Shown here piece by piece: positions 35,024 to 43,207 of a stretch of DNA of 64,000 nt; position 1 is the stretch's first letter, and each line of letters opens with the position of its first letter. The DNA lies in NCBI GenBank assembly GCA_045613765.1, contig JAZLBO010000020.1:1-64000 (forward strand). Direction: 5' to 3'. The notes beneath the pieces are model-generated. The model was given only the letters and a program-made list of their open reading frames with translations, did no database searches and was not told the DNA's origin. Both the position numbers and the translations under genes were made by a program. Source of the DNA: RGIG4097 sp045613765. Lineage in GTDB: Bacteria > Bacillota > Clostridia > Christensenellales > CAG-917.

Positions 35024-36031
35024 AAAGTGGTAGATGTTTTTGAAAAGACAAAGCCATATATTTTGCCACTTATACTTTTGGTTTTCATTGGACTGATGCT
35101 TGCATTTCCAACCCATTATTTGACTGCAACAAGAAATGGATTGTCGCTATTTGCTCACTCAATTTTGCCTGCCATATTCCCTTTTCTCTTTTTATCTTCC
35201 GTCCTTGGAAAAACAGACTTTATAAAAGATGTTTCAAGGGCATTTGAAAAGCCAATCAAGTTTCTCTTTGGCACGTCATCTTATGGGGCTTACGTGTTGT
35301 TTTCAAGCCTTATATGTGGTTATCCTGTGGGTGCGCTTACCACATACGAATTGTACAAAGACGGGCGCATATCTTCAAGAGATGCAAGAAGTTTTCTGCC
35401 CTTTACGTCAACGGCAGGTCCTATCTTTATTTTGGCAACTGTTGGTGGTGCAATATTTGGAGATAAGGACATTGGACTTGTAATACTTCTATCTCACTAT
35501 GCAGGCACGCTCATCAACGGCTTGTTGTGGCGTAGAAGAAGCATAAGATTGTTGACGGATAATGTTGAGCCTTGCACACTCACGCACGCATACGGGCGCG
35601 TACACGCTCTTATTGATAATGATGGGAGGGATATTTTTGGAGATAGCATTGTCAAATCAACAACTCAAATGTTGACGGTGGGTGGATATATCGTTTTGTT
35701 TGGGCTTTTAATTGACACGCTCTGTCTTTTGCCTTTCGTTGAAAACCTATCCCCCATTTTGAAAAGTCTGCTCTTTTCATTGTTTGAGATGACAAGGGGT
35801 GTTGCCACCTGCACAAACATACCTTTCAAATGGTTGTCCGTGAGTTTTGCAACCTTGGCTGTTACCTTTGGTGGACTGGGTGTAAATATGCAAAATTACC
35901 ACTTTCTTTCAAAGTGTAAATGCCCCTTGAAAGAAGTCGTTTTGAGCAAAATTTCACAGGGGATTTTGGCCTTTTTTTGTGCAATAATTTTTTCACTAAT
36001 TTTTTTCAACATTTTTGGCACAAACTATTGA
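35024..36031 (+). CDS. ylbJ: Sporulation membrane protein YlbJ
   Basis: About 335 aa. The start is uncertain: the frame is open back to 34907, but that part overlaps the tmcAL terminator, and a GTG at 35024 has AAGG upstream. The product has about eight hydrophobic helices. Typical YlbJ stretches are AHSILPAIFPFLFLSSVLG, SLICGYPVGALTTYELYKDG and LPFTSTAGPIFILATVGG. YlbJ is made in the mother cell under sigma-E in B. subtilis and is needed for a proper spore cortex. It belongs to the nucleoside-recognition/transporter-like superfamily. Together with gpr it argues for a spore-former. Confidence 0.85.
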   Translation, partial: KVVDVFEKTKPYILPLILLVFIGLMLAFPTHYLTATRNGLSLFAHSILPAIFPFLFLSSVLGKTDFIKDVSRAFEKPIKFLFGTSSYGAYVLFSSLICGYPVGALTTYELYKDGRISSRDARSFLPFTSTAGPIFILATVGGAIFGDKDIGLVILLSHYAGTLINGLLWRRRSIRLLTDNVEPCTLTHAYGRVHALIDNDGRDIFGDSIVKSTTQMLTVGGYIVLFGLLIDTLCLLPFVENLSPILKSLLFSLFEMTRGVATCTNIPFKWLSVSFATLAVTFGGLGVNMQNYHFLSKCKCPLKEVVLSKISQGILAFFCAIIFSLIFFNIFGTNY

Positions 36032-36057
36032 CTTTTAATATAAAAAACTCGTATTCT
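36028..36057 (+). promoter_or_regulatory. Possible promoter of HTH gene
   Basis: TTGACT (36028-36033), an 18-base spacer and TATTCT (36052-36057), overlapping the ylbJ stop. Confidence 0.5.
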
Positions 36058-36107
36058 TATGGTACAAAGATTATTTTTTTACATTTTCACGGAGGAACAA
36101 CTTAATA

Positions 36108-36596
36108 ATGACAAAAAATTGGAGCAACACTTTGATTGTTGCTTATTCTCATTTACCCAAAATCGTTAAAATTATCGATTCAAGGGTGGAAAATCGCGTA
36201 AATTCAGGTTTTCAGAGCGTTCACTTGCAACGTGGCATGACAAATGAGCAATTATATGGTGAAATACTGCAATTAATTGGTGAAAAGCACAAAATGTACA
36301 ACCTTTATCACATTGTAAACGACGGTCTTGACGAGATAAAAGACAACTGCCGTCTGCTCATTGAACTGCGCTATTTTCGTAAGAAAACTTGGAACGAGAT
36401 CTCTCAAACTCACGGCATACCTATGCGCACTCTTCACCGTCGCATTGATGAGGCTTTGACAAGATTTCAAAAGGCGATTTCAAAAATGGGCTATACTGAA
36501 GAATTTCTTGAAAAGGAATACGGCTCAATGAAATATATGGAAATACTCCACGAGTCCATTGACAAAGAAAAGTTTTCACCGTCCTTTGACAACTGA
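36108..36596 (+). CDS. Sigma-factor-region-4-like HTH protein
   Basis: 162 aa. The middle to C-terminal part (about 88-128) reads like sigma region 4: CRLLIELRYF, then TWNEISQTHGIPMRTLHRRIDEA, a helix-turn-helix. The first half is helical and not recognised. Similar small proteins occur as RinA/ArpU-like phage late regulators and as host sigma-like factors, but no phage genes are nearby. GGAGG lies 12 bases from the ATG, rather far. It stands alone between its own promoter and terminator. The target genes are unknown. Confidence 0.7.
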   Translation: MTKNWSNTLIVAYSHLPKIVKIIDSRVENRVNSGFQSVHLQRGMTNEQLYGEILQLIGEKHKMYNLYHIVNDGLDEIKDNCRLLIELRYFRKKTWNEISQTHGIPMRTLHRRIDEALTRFQKAISKMGYTEEFLEKEYGSMKYMEILHESIDKEKFSPSFDN

Positions 36597-36609
36597 ATAT
36601 GTAAAATAA

Positions 36610-36634
36610 AAAACGGCGAAAATCTCGCCGTTTT
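36610..36634. terminator. Bidirectional terminator
   Basis: Stem AAAACGGCGA/TCGCCGTTTT with a 5-base loop and T-runs on both strands; it serves the HTH gene and the convergent zinc-ribbon operon. Confidence 0.9.
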
Positions 36635-36652
36635 TTGTTTACAATTTAATGT

Positions 36653-37156
36653 TTATTGTTTGCCACCACAATGTGTACAGAAAGTTGAATCTGCATCAAT
36701 CATTTGTCCGCAATGTTTGCAGAACTTTTGGGGATCTCCATCATCGTCAATTGGATGACTATTTGTTTGACCGTCCGTCCAACCCTCTTTGATTGCTTTT
36801 GTTGTGGTTGTCACTGCCCCACCATAAATTTCTGCTTTAGTGGACGCAATATCTGTCAAATCGTCTTTGTTTTCTTGTTGCAGATACTTTTCTGTTTGAA
36901 CGATCGTCTTATTGATTTGAGGTATAAATGCAAATACCGAGCCAAGAACACCAATAAACGTAACGAGTATGCCGGGTATAAGGCAGGCTACGTTGGGCCA
37001 AATTTCAGTTTCACCCATAAACTCTTCTTTGTCTCCAAGGACTGTGCAACTAAGCACAATGAGAGTTATGCCCAATGCAAGAAGAATTGGGGCTACTATC
37101 TTGAGTATTGTGAAGATTTTGGGTTTTTCAACTCTTTGATTGCTAATATTTGACAT
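36653..37156 (-). CDS. Zinc-ribbon membrane protein, paralogue 2
   Basis: 167 aa. It has two N-terminal membrane helices (about 18-40 and 57-80), a charged linker, and a C-terminal zinc ribbon with CKHCG and CTHCGGK (two CxxC pairs). The layout copies that of the upstream gene at 37197-37898, including a TCVLG-type segment (IVLSCTVLG here, IALACTVLG there), but it lacks the repeats. Both appear to be products of duplication in one operon, 40 bases apart. The function is unknown; membrane-bound zinc-ribbon proteins of this kind are common and uncharacterised in Clostridia. Confidence 0.8.
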   Translation of the reverse strand: MSNISNQRVEKPKIFTILKIVAPILLALGITLIVLSCTVLGDKEEFMGETEIWPNVACLIPGILVTFIGVLGSVFAFIPQINKTIVQTEKYLQQENKDDLTDIASTKAEIYGGAVTTTTKAIKEGWTDGQTNSHPIDDDGDPQKFCKHCGQMIDADSTFCTHCGGKQ

Positions 37157-37196
37157 ATTAAATTTTACCCTCTTTATGATTTATTTAATTTAGACG

Positions 37197-37898
37197 TTAT
37201 TGTTTGCCACCACAGTGATTGCAGAAATTTGAATTTGCGTCAATCTTTGCACCACAGTGTGCGCAAGTTTTGCCATCTCTGACTGCATCTTTGATTGAGG
37301 TCGCAACTGTTGCCACTGCATCACCAAGGACTTCTGCTCCTGTTGAAACAAAGTCCTTGATGTCATCTTTATGCTCTGCGACAACTTCTGTTGCTGTTTC
37401 AACACCAAAGCCGACTGCCTCTTTGCCAAGGTTCTTGATTTTATCCTTATTTTCTGCAACAATGCCTGTTGCTGTGTCAACACCAAGACCAACTGCTTTT
37501 TTGCCAAGGTCTGCAATGCCTTCCTTGTGTTCATCAATGATTTCTGTTGTTGATTCAACACCGAAGTCCACCACTGATTTGCCAAGTTCTTTTGCATCTT
37601 TCTTTGTGCTATCCAAAACAAATCTGCCTGTCTTGACTGCAAGTTTGGGGATAAGGGGCAAGCATGAAAGGGCTGTGCCAATACAACCAATGACTGTGAG
37701 GATGATGCCACCAATCAACGCAAAGCCATTGGGTTGTGTGCCAAAGTGTGTTGTTTCATAACCCAATACGGTGCAAGCAAGTGCAATAAGAGTGATGCCA
37801 CTCACTGCCAACAAGATGCCAATTACTCTCAATACGATAAAAAAGATGGGCAATTTTGCCATTGTTGTTTTTTTGACGTTTGTATTGTTTTGTTCCAT
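37197..37898 (-). CDS. Zinc-ribbon membrane protein with three 26-residue repeats
   Basis: 233 aa. Two N-terminal membrane helices (about 17-43 and 58-83) are followed by three tandem 26-residue repeats (105-130, 131-156, 157-182), each starting LGK and containing the pattern FGVEsaTEiv-EHKd-I. These should form amphipathic helices or a coiled coil. A zinc ribbon ends the protein: CAHCG (212-216) and CNHCGGK (226-232). GGAG precedes the ATG. Transcription probably starts from the promoter at 37956, which carries the upstream element also found before the surface-protease operon. The function is unknown. Confidence 0.8.
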   Translation of the reverse strand: MEQNNTNVKKTTMAKLPIFFIVLRVIGILLAVSGITLIALACTVLGYETTHFGTQPNGFALIGGIILTVIGCIGTALSCLPLIPKLAVKTGRFVLDSTKKDAKELGKSVVDFGVESTTEIIDEHKEGIADLGKKAVGLGVDTATGIVAENKDKIKNLGKEAVGFGVETATEVVAEHKDDIKDFVSTGAEVLGDAVATVATSIKDAVRDGKTCAHCGAKIDANSNFCNHCGGKQ

Positions 37899-37955
37899 TT
37901 GATTTTCTCCTATTTTCTATGGGATATTTTTGTACTATCCCTTGTTTACAATCCT

Positions 37956-37984
37956 ATTATATTCCTTATGTCACACAAAATAAA
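37956..37984 (-). promoter_or_regulatory. Promoter of zinc-ribbon operon
   Basis: TATAAT on the minus strand (37956-37961), a 17-base spacer and a poor -35 box TTTATT (37979-37984). The 48-bp element at 37985-38032 abuts the -35 box, suggesting an activator-dependent promoter. Confidence 0.6.
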
Positions 37985-38032
37985 TGACTGGAAAGTTAAA
38001 ATAAACCACTCTATTTTGCACAAAAAGTAAAA
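37985..38032 (-). promoter_or_regulatory. Shared 48-bp upstream element, copy 1
   Basis: 40 of 48 bases match 60583-60630, at the same distance (24 bases) from a TATAAT. It contains a near-palindrome with left arm AAAATAAA and right arm TCTATTTT, then TTTTGCACAAAAAGTAAAA. Confidence 0.7.
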
Positions 38033-38040
38033 TAATAGGC

Positions 38041-38075
38041 AAAATCCCACCTTTCACATTGAAAAATGGGATTTT
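38041..38075 (-). terminator. Terminator of rRNA-modification operon
   Basis: Stem AAAATCCCA/TGGGATTTT with a 17-base loop, just after the pseudouridine synthase stop at 38081. Confidence 0.6.
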
Positions 38076-38080
38076 TGTCG

Positions 38081-38794
38081 TTATCTATTTCTTATTGTAA
38101 TTGAGAGATATTTGTCAACGTCATAGTGTTGCCAAAGACCGACTTCGGGGGGATATACCCTAAAAGTCATTTGTTGACCACCAACGGGGTGTGCAAATCT
38201 CAACTCGCTTGCCCAAAGGTGCAAAGGAAGTGAATATTTGTCGCCATTGCCGTATCTTCTGTCACCAACGATAGGGTTGCCCATTGTTGCCATCTGAACA
38301 CGGATTTGGTGTCCTCTGCCTGTGACAAGGTTGACTTGAACAAGACTTGTATTATCCTTGCTTTCAAGAAGTTTGTAGTCAAGTTCTGCATACTTTGCCC
38401 CTTCGGTCAGTTGAGGGACAACTCTCACTGTGTTTTCTTGAGGGAACTTTTTAAGGAAACAAGTGAGTTTTTCACTGCGTTCTCTTGTTGTGCCTTCAAG
38501 GATGGCAAGATATTTCTTTTCAACTTCGCCATTGCGCAGTTGTTCACTAAGTCTTGATGCTGCCTTTGATGTCTTTGCAAAAACCATAACGCCACCAGTG
38601 GGTCTGTCAAGACGGTGGACAAGTCCAAGATATGCATCGCCAGGCTTGTTGTACTTTTCAACCAAATACTCTTTGAGCATTGTGAGAAGATCCTTGTCCC
38701 CACTTTCGTCTTCTTGGACAGGTATGTTCATAGGTTTTGCAACAACCAAAAGATGATTGTCTTCAAACAAAATGTCAATGTCTTTGTAGTTCAT
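38081..38794 (-). CDS. RluA-family pseudouridine synthase
   Basis: 237 aa from ATG 38794, with AGGAGA upstream; longer open frame to the left is inside the neighbouring gene. The catalytic motif is HRLDRPTGGVMVFAKT (near 67-82, catalytic Asp), with GRGHQIRVQMATMGNPIVGD later. There is no S4 domain. It isomerises uridine to pseudouridine in rRNA or tRNA; the exact site cannot be told. It follows the methyltransferase gene by 8 bases. Confidence 0.93.
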   Translation of the reverse strand: MNYKDIDILFEDNHLLVVAKPMNIPVQEDESGDKDLLTMLKEYLVEKYNKPGDAYLGLVHRLDRPTGGVMVFAKTSKAASRLSEQLRNGEVEKKYLAILEGTTRERSEKLTCFLKKFPQENTVRVVPQLTEGAKYAELDYKLLESKDNTSLVQVNLVTGRGHQIRVQMATMGNPIVGDRRYGNGDKYSLPLHLWASELRFAHPVGGQQMTFRVYPPEVGLWQHYDVDKYLSITIRNR

Positions 38795-38802
38795 AAGTTC
38801 TC

Positions 38803-39657
38803 CTAAAAGGTTGCAAAGGCTGTACATCCTTGGGGGAGCACAAGACCTTCGTCTGTGGGTATGCCGATTTCGTCGGCTTCTATCTTTGCCGTTGCAGGCA
38901 ACGTGAGTTTGAGTATGTTTGCCATGACTGTGGGTTGAAGTCCCGTTGTATAACTGTTCAAGCACACAAACAAAGGTTTGTCACTGAGAAGTTCACTGAT
39001 AAGTTCACAAAGTTCAGAGATGCCTTCTTCAATCTTCCACTTTTCTCCGTTTGGTCCACGGCCAAAACTTGGGGGATCAAGGATGATTGCGTCATACTTT
39101 CTTCCACGTCTTTTTTCTCTTTCGCAGAATTTGAAGCAATCGTCAATTATGTATCTCATACCTTGGCTTTCAAGACCTGACAATCTAAGATTGTCCCCTG
39201 CTCTTTCAACCATTGCTTTTGCCCCGTCAACGTGGCATACTTTTGCCCCTGCTTGTACACAAGCCACTGATGCTGCACCTGTGTAGCCAAACAAGTTGAG
39301 CACAGAGATTTCTCTCCCTGCATTTTTGATGAGATCCATCATTCTTGACCAGTTGACTGCTTGCTCGGGAAACAAGCCTGTATGCTTGAAGCCCATAAGT
39401 TTCAACTTAAACTTCAAATCACGCCAACCAATGACAAAGTCATCAGGGACGGGTTTATTGTACTTCCAAAAGCCACCACCCGTTGAACTTCTTTCATAGA
39501 TGGCAGTTATGCCTTGATATGAGCGAAGGGGCTTTTTGGCGTGCCAAATGACTTGAGGGTCGGGGCGCAACAATATAAGGTCGCCCCAACGTTCAAGTTT
39601 TTCTCCGTCACCGGTTGCAATGACTTGATAATCTTTCCAATCTGGTGCTAATAACAT
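38803..39657 (-). CDS. Class I SAM methyltransferase (RlmI/RlmK-like)
   Basis: 284 aa. The AdoMet-binding motif is VLNLFGYTGAASVACVQAGA (near 113-132), and the catalytic-type motif DPPSFGRG (near 185) belongs to the RlmI/RlmK/YccW group of rRNA methyltransferases. It lacks the N-terminal PUA domain of RlmI and has instead a short beta-rich start. It sits between ileS and a pseudouridine synthase, which fits RNA modification. Substrate base unknown. Confidence 0.85.
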   Translation of the reverse strand: MLLAPDWKDYQVIATGDGEKLERWGDLILLRPDPQVIWHAKKPLRSYQGITAIYERSSTGGGFWKYNKPVPDDFVIGWRDLKFKLKLMGFKHTGLFPEQAVNWSRMMDLIKNAGREISVLNLFGYTGAASVACVQAGAKVCHVDGAKAMVERAGDNLRLSGLESQGMRYIIDDCFKFCEREKRRGRKYDAIILDPPSFGRGPNGEKWKIEEGISELCELISELLSDKPLFVCLNSYTTGLQPTVMANILKLTLPATAKIEADEIGIPTDEGLVLPQGCTAFATF

Positions 39658-39680
39658 AATTCACCGTTTTTAGTCTTTGA

Positions 39681-42600
39681 CTAAATCTTCTTCACTGACA
39701 ACGTGACTTTGTCGCCATTTATGTCAAGTGCCTTTGTATATCCGTCAACTTCGGTTGAAATCTTATCGCAAAGGACGTCTGCCAAGAAACTGCCACTTTC
39801 AAGGACTTCAAGTGCAAGGCCTGTTGCCTCGTAGCCGATTGCGATATGGTCAACAACTTCAAAACCTGCCTCTTTGCGCATTGTTTGGATCTTGCTGACA
39901 AGTTCTCTTTCAACGCCTTCACGGATGAGTTCATCATTGAGTTCTGTGTCAAGGACAACTGTTGTTTCGCCGTCGCTTTCTGCAGAGAAACCTTCTCTAT
40001 TTTGCACTGAAATCAAAACGTCATCTTCTGTGAGTTCGATTGTCTTGCCGTCAACATCTCTTGTAAAGACACCACCGTCTTTCACTGCAAGGACGATTTC
40101 TTTGCCGTCATTTGCCATGATTTCACGGATCTTGCCAAGGAGTGCGCCATATTTGGGGCCCAATGTCTTGAGTTGGGGCTTGACAATGTATGTCACATAG
40201 TCTGCACTGCCGTCACTGATTTCAACTTCTTTGACGTTGAGTTCATCTTCAACAAGTGCTTTGAGTTCATCACTCAAATCGTTCTTGCCGTTGTAGATAA
40301 GTCTGGGCAAAGGTTGACGATTCTTGATATTTGCCTTGTTTCTTGCTGCTCTGCCAAGGACAACAACCTTCAACACGTCATCCATACCCTTTTCAAGTGC
40401 GCTGTCAATATACTTTTCGTCTGCTTCGGGGAAGGTGCAGAGATGTACGCTCAAAGGTGCGTTTTCGTCAAAGTTGCGCACAAGGTTTTGATAGATATTT
40501 TCTGCCACGAAAGGCACGTAAGGTGCGATAATCTTTGACAAGGTTGCAAGGACTGTGTAGAGAGTTGTGTATGCTGCTTCCTTGTCGGGATTCATATCAC
40601 TGCCCCAGAAACGTTCACGGCAACGACGGACGTACCAGTTGGAAAGATTGTCTGTGAATTCGGCAATCTTACGTGATGTTTCTGTGATCTTATATTCGTT
40701 CAAACCTTCGTCAACAAACTTGATAAGGCTGTTGAGTTCGGACAAAATCCATCTGTCCATGACGCTCAATTTTTGGTCTTCAAGTTTATGTTCTGTGGGA
40801 TTGAACTTGTCGATTTCGGCATACAATACGTAGAATGCGTAGGTATTCCACAATGTACCCATAAATTTACGTTGTGATTCGCTGACGTTATCTCCACTGA
40901 ATCTTGAAGGCAACCAGGGTGCGCTTGCTGTGTAGAAATACCATCTTGTTGCATCTGCGCCTTGCTTGTCAAGGACTGACCAAGGATCAACCACGTTGCC
41001 TTTGTGCTTTGACATCTTCACGCCGTCTTTGTCATTGACAAGGCCGAGAACGATACAGTTCTTGAAAGGTGCTTTGTCAAAGAGTACCGTTGAGATTGCA
41101 AGAAGTACGTAGAACCAACCACGTGTTTGGTCAACTGCTTCTGAGATGAAGTCTGCAGGGAATTCCTTCTCAAAGAGTTCCTTATTTTCAAAGGGATAGT
41201 GCCATTGTGCAAAGGGCATTGATCCACTGTCAAACCAACAGTCAAGGACTTCGGGTGTACGTTCAAAAGTGCCACCACATTCACAATCCCACTTGACACC
41301 GTCAATGTAAGGTCTGTGAAGTTCAATATCGCTGTCAAGGTTGCCACACTTTCTCAGTTCTTCACGAGAGCCGATAACGTGGATCTTGCCACACTTGTTG
41401 CATACCCAGATGGGCAAAGGTGTGCCCCAATATCTTTCACGTGAGAAGCCCCAGTCAACAACGTTTTCAAGGAAGTTGCCCATACGGCCTGTGCCGATTG
41501 TTGAGGGCATCCAGTTGATTGATGCATTGTTTTTGAGAAGTTGGTCTTTGACTTCTGTCATCTTGATGAACCAACTTGAGCGTGCGTAGTAAAGCAAAGG
41601 TGTGTCACAGCGCCAGCAGAAAGGATAACTGTGTTCAAACATTTCTTCTTTGAACAACGTTCCGTTGGCTTTGAGCATACCAATGATGACTTTGTCTGCA
41701 TCTTTGACAAACATACCTTCAAGGTCTTTTGCCTCGGGGATAAACTTGCCTCTTTCGTTGACCATTTGGACAAAAGGCAAATCATACTTTCTGCCAACTC
41801 TGCCGTCATCTTCACCAAATGCAGGTGCGATATGGACGATACCTGTGCCGTCTGTCAACGTGACGTAATCATCATTGACAACATAGTGTGCTTTCTTCTT
41901 TGCCCCTGTTTCATAGTTGAACAAAGGCTCGTATTCTGCATATTCATATTCCTTGCCTTTCTTGAGAGAAAGTCTTTCATAAGTGCCTTCTTCAAAGAGT
42001 TTTGCAACAAGTGCATCTGCAAGGATAAATCTTTCATCTTCCACTTTGATTTCTGCATAGTCTTCGTTTGCGTTCATACAAAGTGCAACGTTTGAAGGAA
42101 GTGTCCAAGGTGTTGTTGTCCAAGCAAGGAAATATCTGCCTTCTTCTCCCTTCAACTTGAATTTTGCATATACGGAAACTTCCTTCACGTCTTTGTAGCC
42201 TTGTGCCACTTCGTGTGATGAAAGTGCAGTTCCACAACGGGGACAATAGGGGACGATCTTGTAGCCTTTGTAGATAAGTCCTTTATCGTAGATGGTCTTG
42301 AGTGCCCACCACACAGACTCAATGTAATTGTTGTCGTATGTGATGTAGGGTTCTTTCATATCTGCCCAGTAGCCGATACGGTCGGACATCTTTTCCCACT
42401 CGCTTGTATATTTCCACACAGATTCCTTACATTTTGCAATGAAGGGTTCTATGCCGTAGTTTTCAATTTCTTGCTTGCCGTCAATGCCGAGAAGTTTTTC
42501 AATTTCCAACTCAACGGGAAGTCCGTGTGTGTCCCAACCTGCTTTGCGAAGAACGTGATAGCCTTTCATGGTCTTGTAGCGAGGGATAATATCCTTCATA

Positions 42601-42788
42601 ACTCTTGTGAGAATATGACCAATGTGAGGTTTGCCGTTGGCTGTAGGGGGGCCATCATAAAAATTGAAGCCCTTTTTGCCTTCGTTGATTGCAACGCTCT
42701 TTTCAAAAACGTTGTTTTCCTTCCAGAAAGCAAGGACTTCCTTTTCTCTTTCAACAAAATTGAGATTTGTGTCAACTGGTTTGTACAT
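39681..42788 (-). CDS. ileS: Isoleucyl-tRNA synthetase (type 2-like)
   Basis: 1035 aa. HIGH motif in GPPTANGKPHIGHILTR (near 41-57), GWDTHGLPVELEIEK, editing-domain TTTPWTLPSN, and the KMSK motif as VKMSKHKGN (near 600). The HGLPVELE form, the KMSKHKGN form and the total length point to the eukaryote-like type 2 IleRS, which in other bacteria is linked to natural mupirocin tolerance. The enzyme charges tRNA-Ile. GGAGAG precedes the ATG. No T-box leader is visible. Confidence 0.96.
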   Translation of the reverse strand: MYKPVDTNLNFVEREKEVLAFWKENNVFEKSVAINEGKKGFNFYDGPPTANGKPHIGHILTRVMKDIIPRYKTMKGYHVLRKAGWDTHGLPVELEIEKLLGIDGKQEIENYGIEPFIAKCKESVWKYTSEWEKMSDRIGYWADMKEPYITYDNNYIESVWWALKTIYDKGLIYKGYKIVPYCPRCGTALSSHEVAQGYKDVKEVSVYAKFKLKGEEGRYFLAWTTTPWTLPSNVALCMNANEDYAEIKVEDERFILADALVAKLFEEGTYERLSLKKGKEYEYAEYEPLFNYETGAKKKAHYVVNDDYVTLTDGTGIVHIAPAFGEDDGRVGRKYDLPFVQMVNERGKFIPEAKDLEGMFVKDADKVIIGMLKANGTLFKEEMFEHSYPFCWRCDTPLLYYARSSWFIKMTEVKDQLLKNNASINWMPSTIGTGRMGNFLENVVDWGFSRERYWGTPLPIWVCNKCGKIHVIGSREELRKCGNLDSDIELHRPYIDGVKWDCECGGTFERTPEVLDCWFDSGSMPFAQWHYPFENKELFEKEFPADFISEAVDQTRGWFYVLLAISTVLFDKAPFKNCIVLGLVNDKDGVKMSKHKGNVVDPWSVLDKQGADATRWYFYTASAPWLPSRFSGDNVSESQRKFMGTLWNTYAFYVLYAEIDKFNPTEHKLEDQKLSVMDRWILSELNSLIKFVDEGLNEYKITETSRKIAEFTDNLSNWYVRRCRERFWGSDMNPDKEAAYTTLYTVLATLSKIIAPYVPFVAENIYQNLVRNFDENAPLSVHLCTFPEADEKYIDSALEKGMDDVLKVVVLGRAARNKANIKNRQPLPRLIYNGKNDLSDELKALVEDELNVKEVEISDGSADYVTYIVKPQLKTLGPKYGALLGKIREIMANDGKEIVLAVKDGGVFTRDVDGKTIELTEDDVLISVQNREGFSAESDGETTVVLDTELNDELIREGVERELVSKIQTMRKEAGFEVVDHIAIGYEATGLALEVLESGSFLADVLCDKISTEVDGYTKALDINGDKVTLSVKKI

Positions 42789-42836
42789 GTCTGTCTCTCC
42801 TGCACGTATGTGCGCGTTTTCTATATAATCGCAAAA

Positions 42837-42865
42837 ATTATATAATAGTTTATTAAATATTGCAA
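42837..42865 (-). promoter_or_regulatory. Promoter of ileS operon
   Basis: On the minus strand, TTGCAA (42860-42865), a 17-base spacer and TATAAT (42837-42842). Confidence 0.75.
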
Positions 42866-42921
42866 GTGAAAAATTAAAAACTAAAAAATTCCGTGCAAAA
42901 AGTAATGTAAATTTGAATTTT

Positions 42922-43037
42922 AAAAACTGTGATATTTAGATGCATGACGAGGAAAGAAAAAGCCCACGGATAGGCGCGTACTTGCCGTACGTAACTATTC
43001 GTGGGCTTGAACTTAACAAAGTCAGGCGCTAAATAGC
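42922..43037 (+). repeat. Structured ~120-bp repeat, copy A
   Basis: It begins AAAAACTGTGATATTTAGAT and ends GGCGCTAAATAGC. The centre folds into a long stem GCCCACGGATA/TATTCGTGGGC capped by CGTAC-TTGCC-GTACG. It is in the same orientation as copy B, 45 bases away; its right terminal repeat has lost the final CAGTTTTT. Confidence 0.85.
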
Positions 43038-43082
43038 AAACACTAAACGTATTGCTGCTCTGAACATTTTTTAGGAACGCTT

Positions 43083-43207
43083 AAAAACTGCGATATTTAG
43101 ATGCATAGCAAGGAAGAAAAACCCACAGGGGTCGTGACATACTTGTCGTATGTGAGAATCCTGTGGGTTGTATCTGACGATGATAGGCGCTAAATAGCGC
43201 AGTTTTT
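43083..43207 (+). repeat. Structured ~125-bp repeat, copy B
   Basis: It has 18-base terminal inverted repeats: AAAAACTGCGATATTTAG on the left and CTAAATAGCGCAGTTTTT on the right, with one mismatch. Its centre forms AACCCACAGG/CCTGTGGGTT capped by CATAC-TTGTC-GTATG. Stem positions differ from copy A in a paired way. The right end overlaps the stop codon of the membrane gene at 43206. Confidence 0.88.

Noticed and set aside
42789..42921. T-box leader before ileS
   Set aside because: I looked for the TGGGTGGTACCGCG core and a specifier loop and found neither; only a plain promoter and ribosome site are present.
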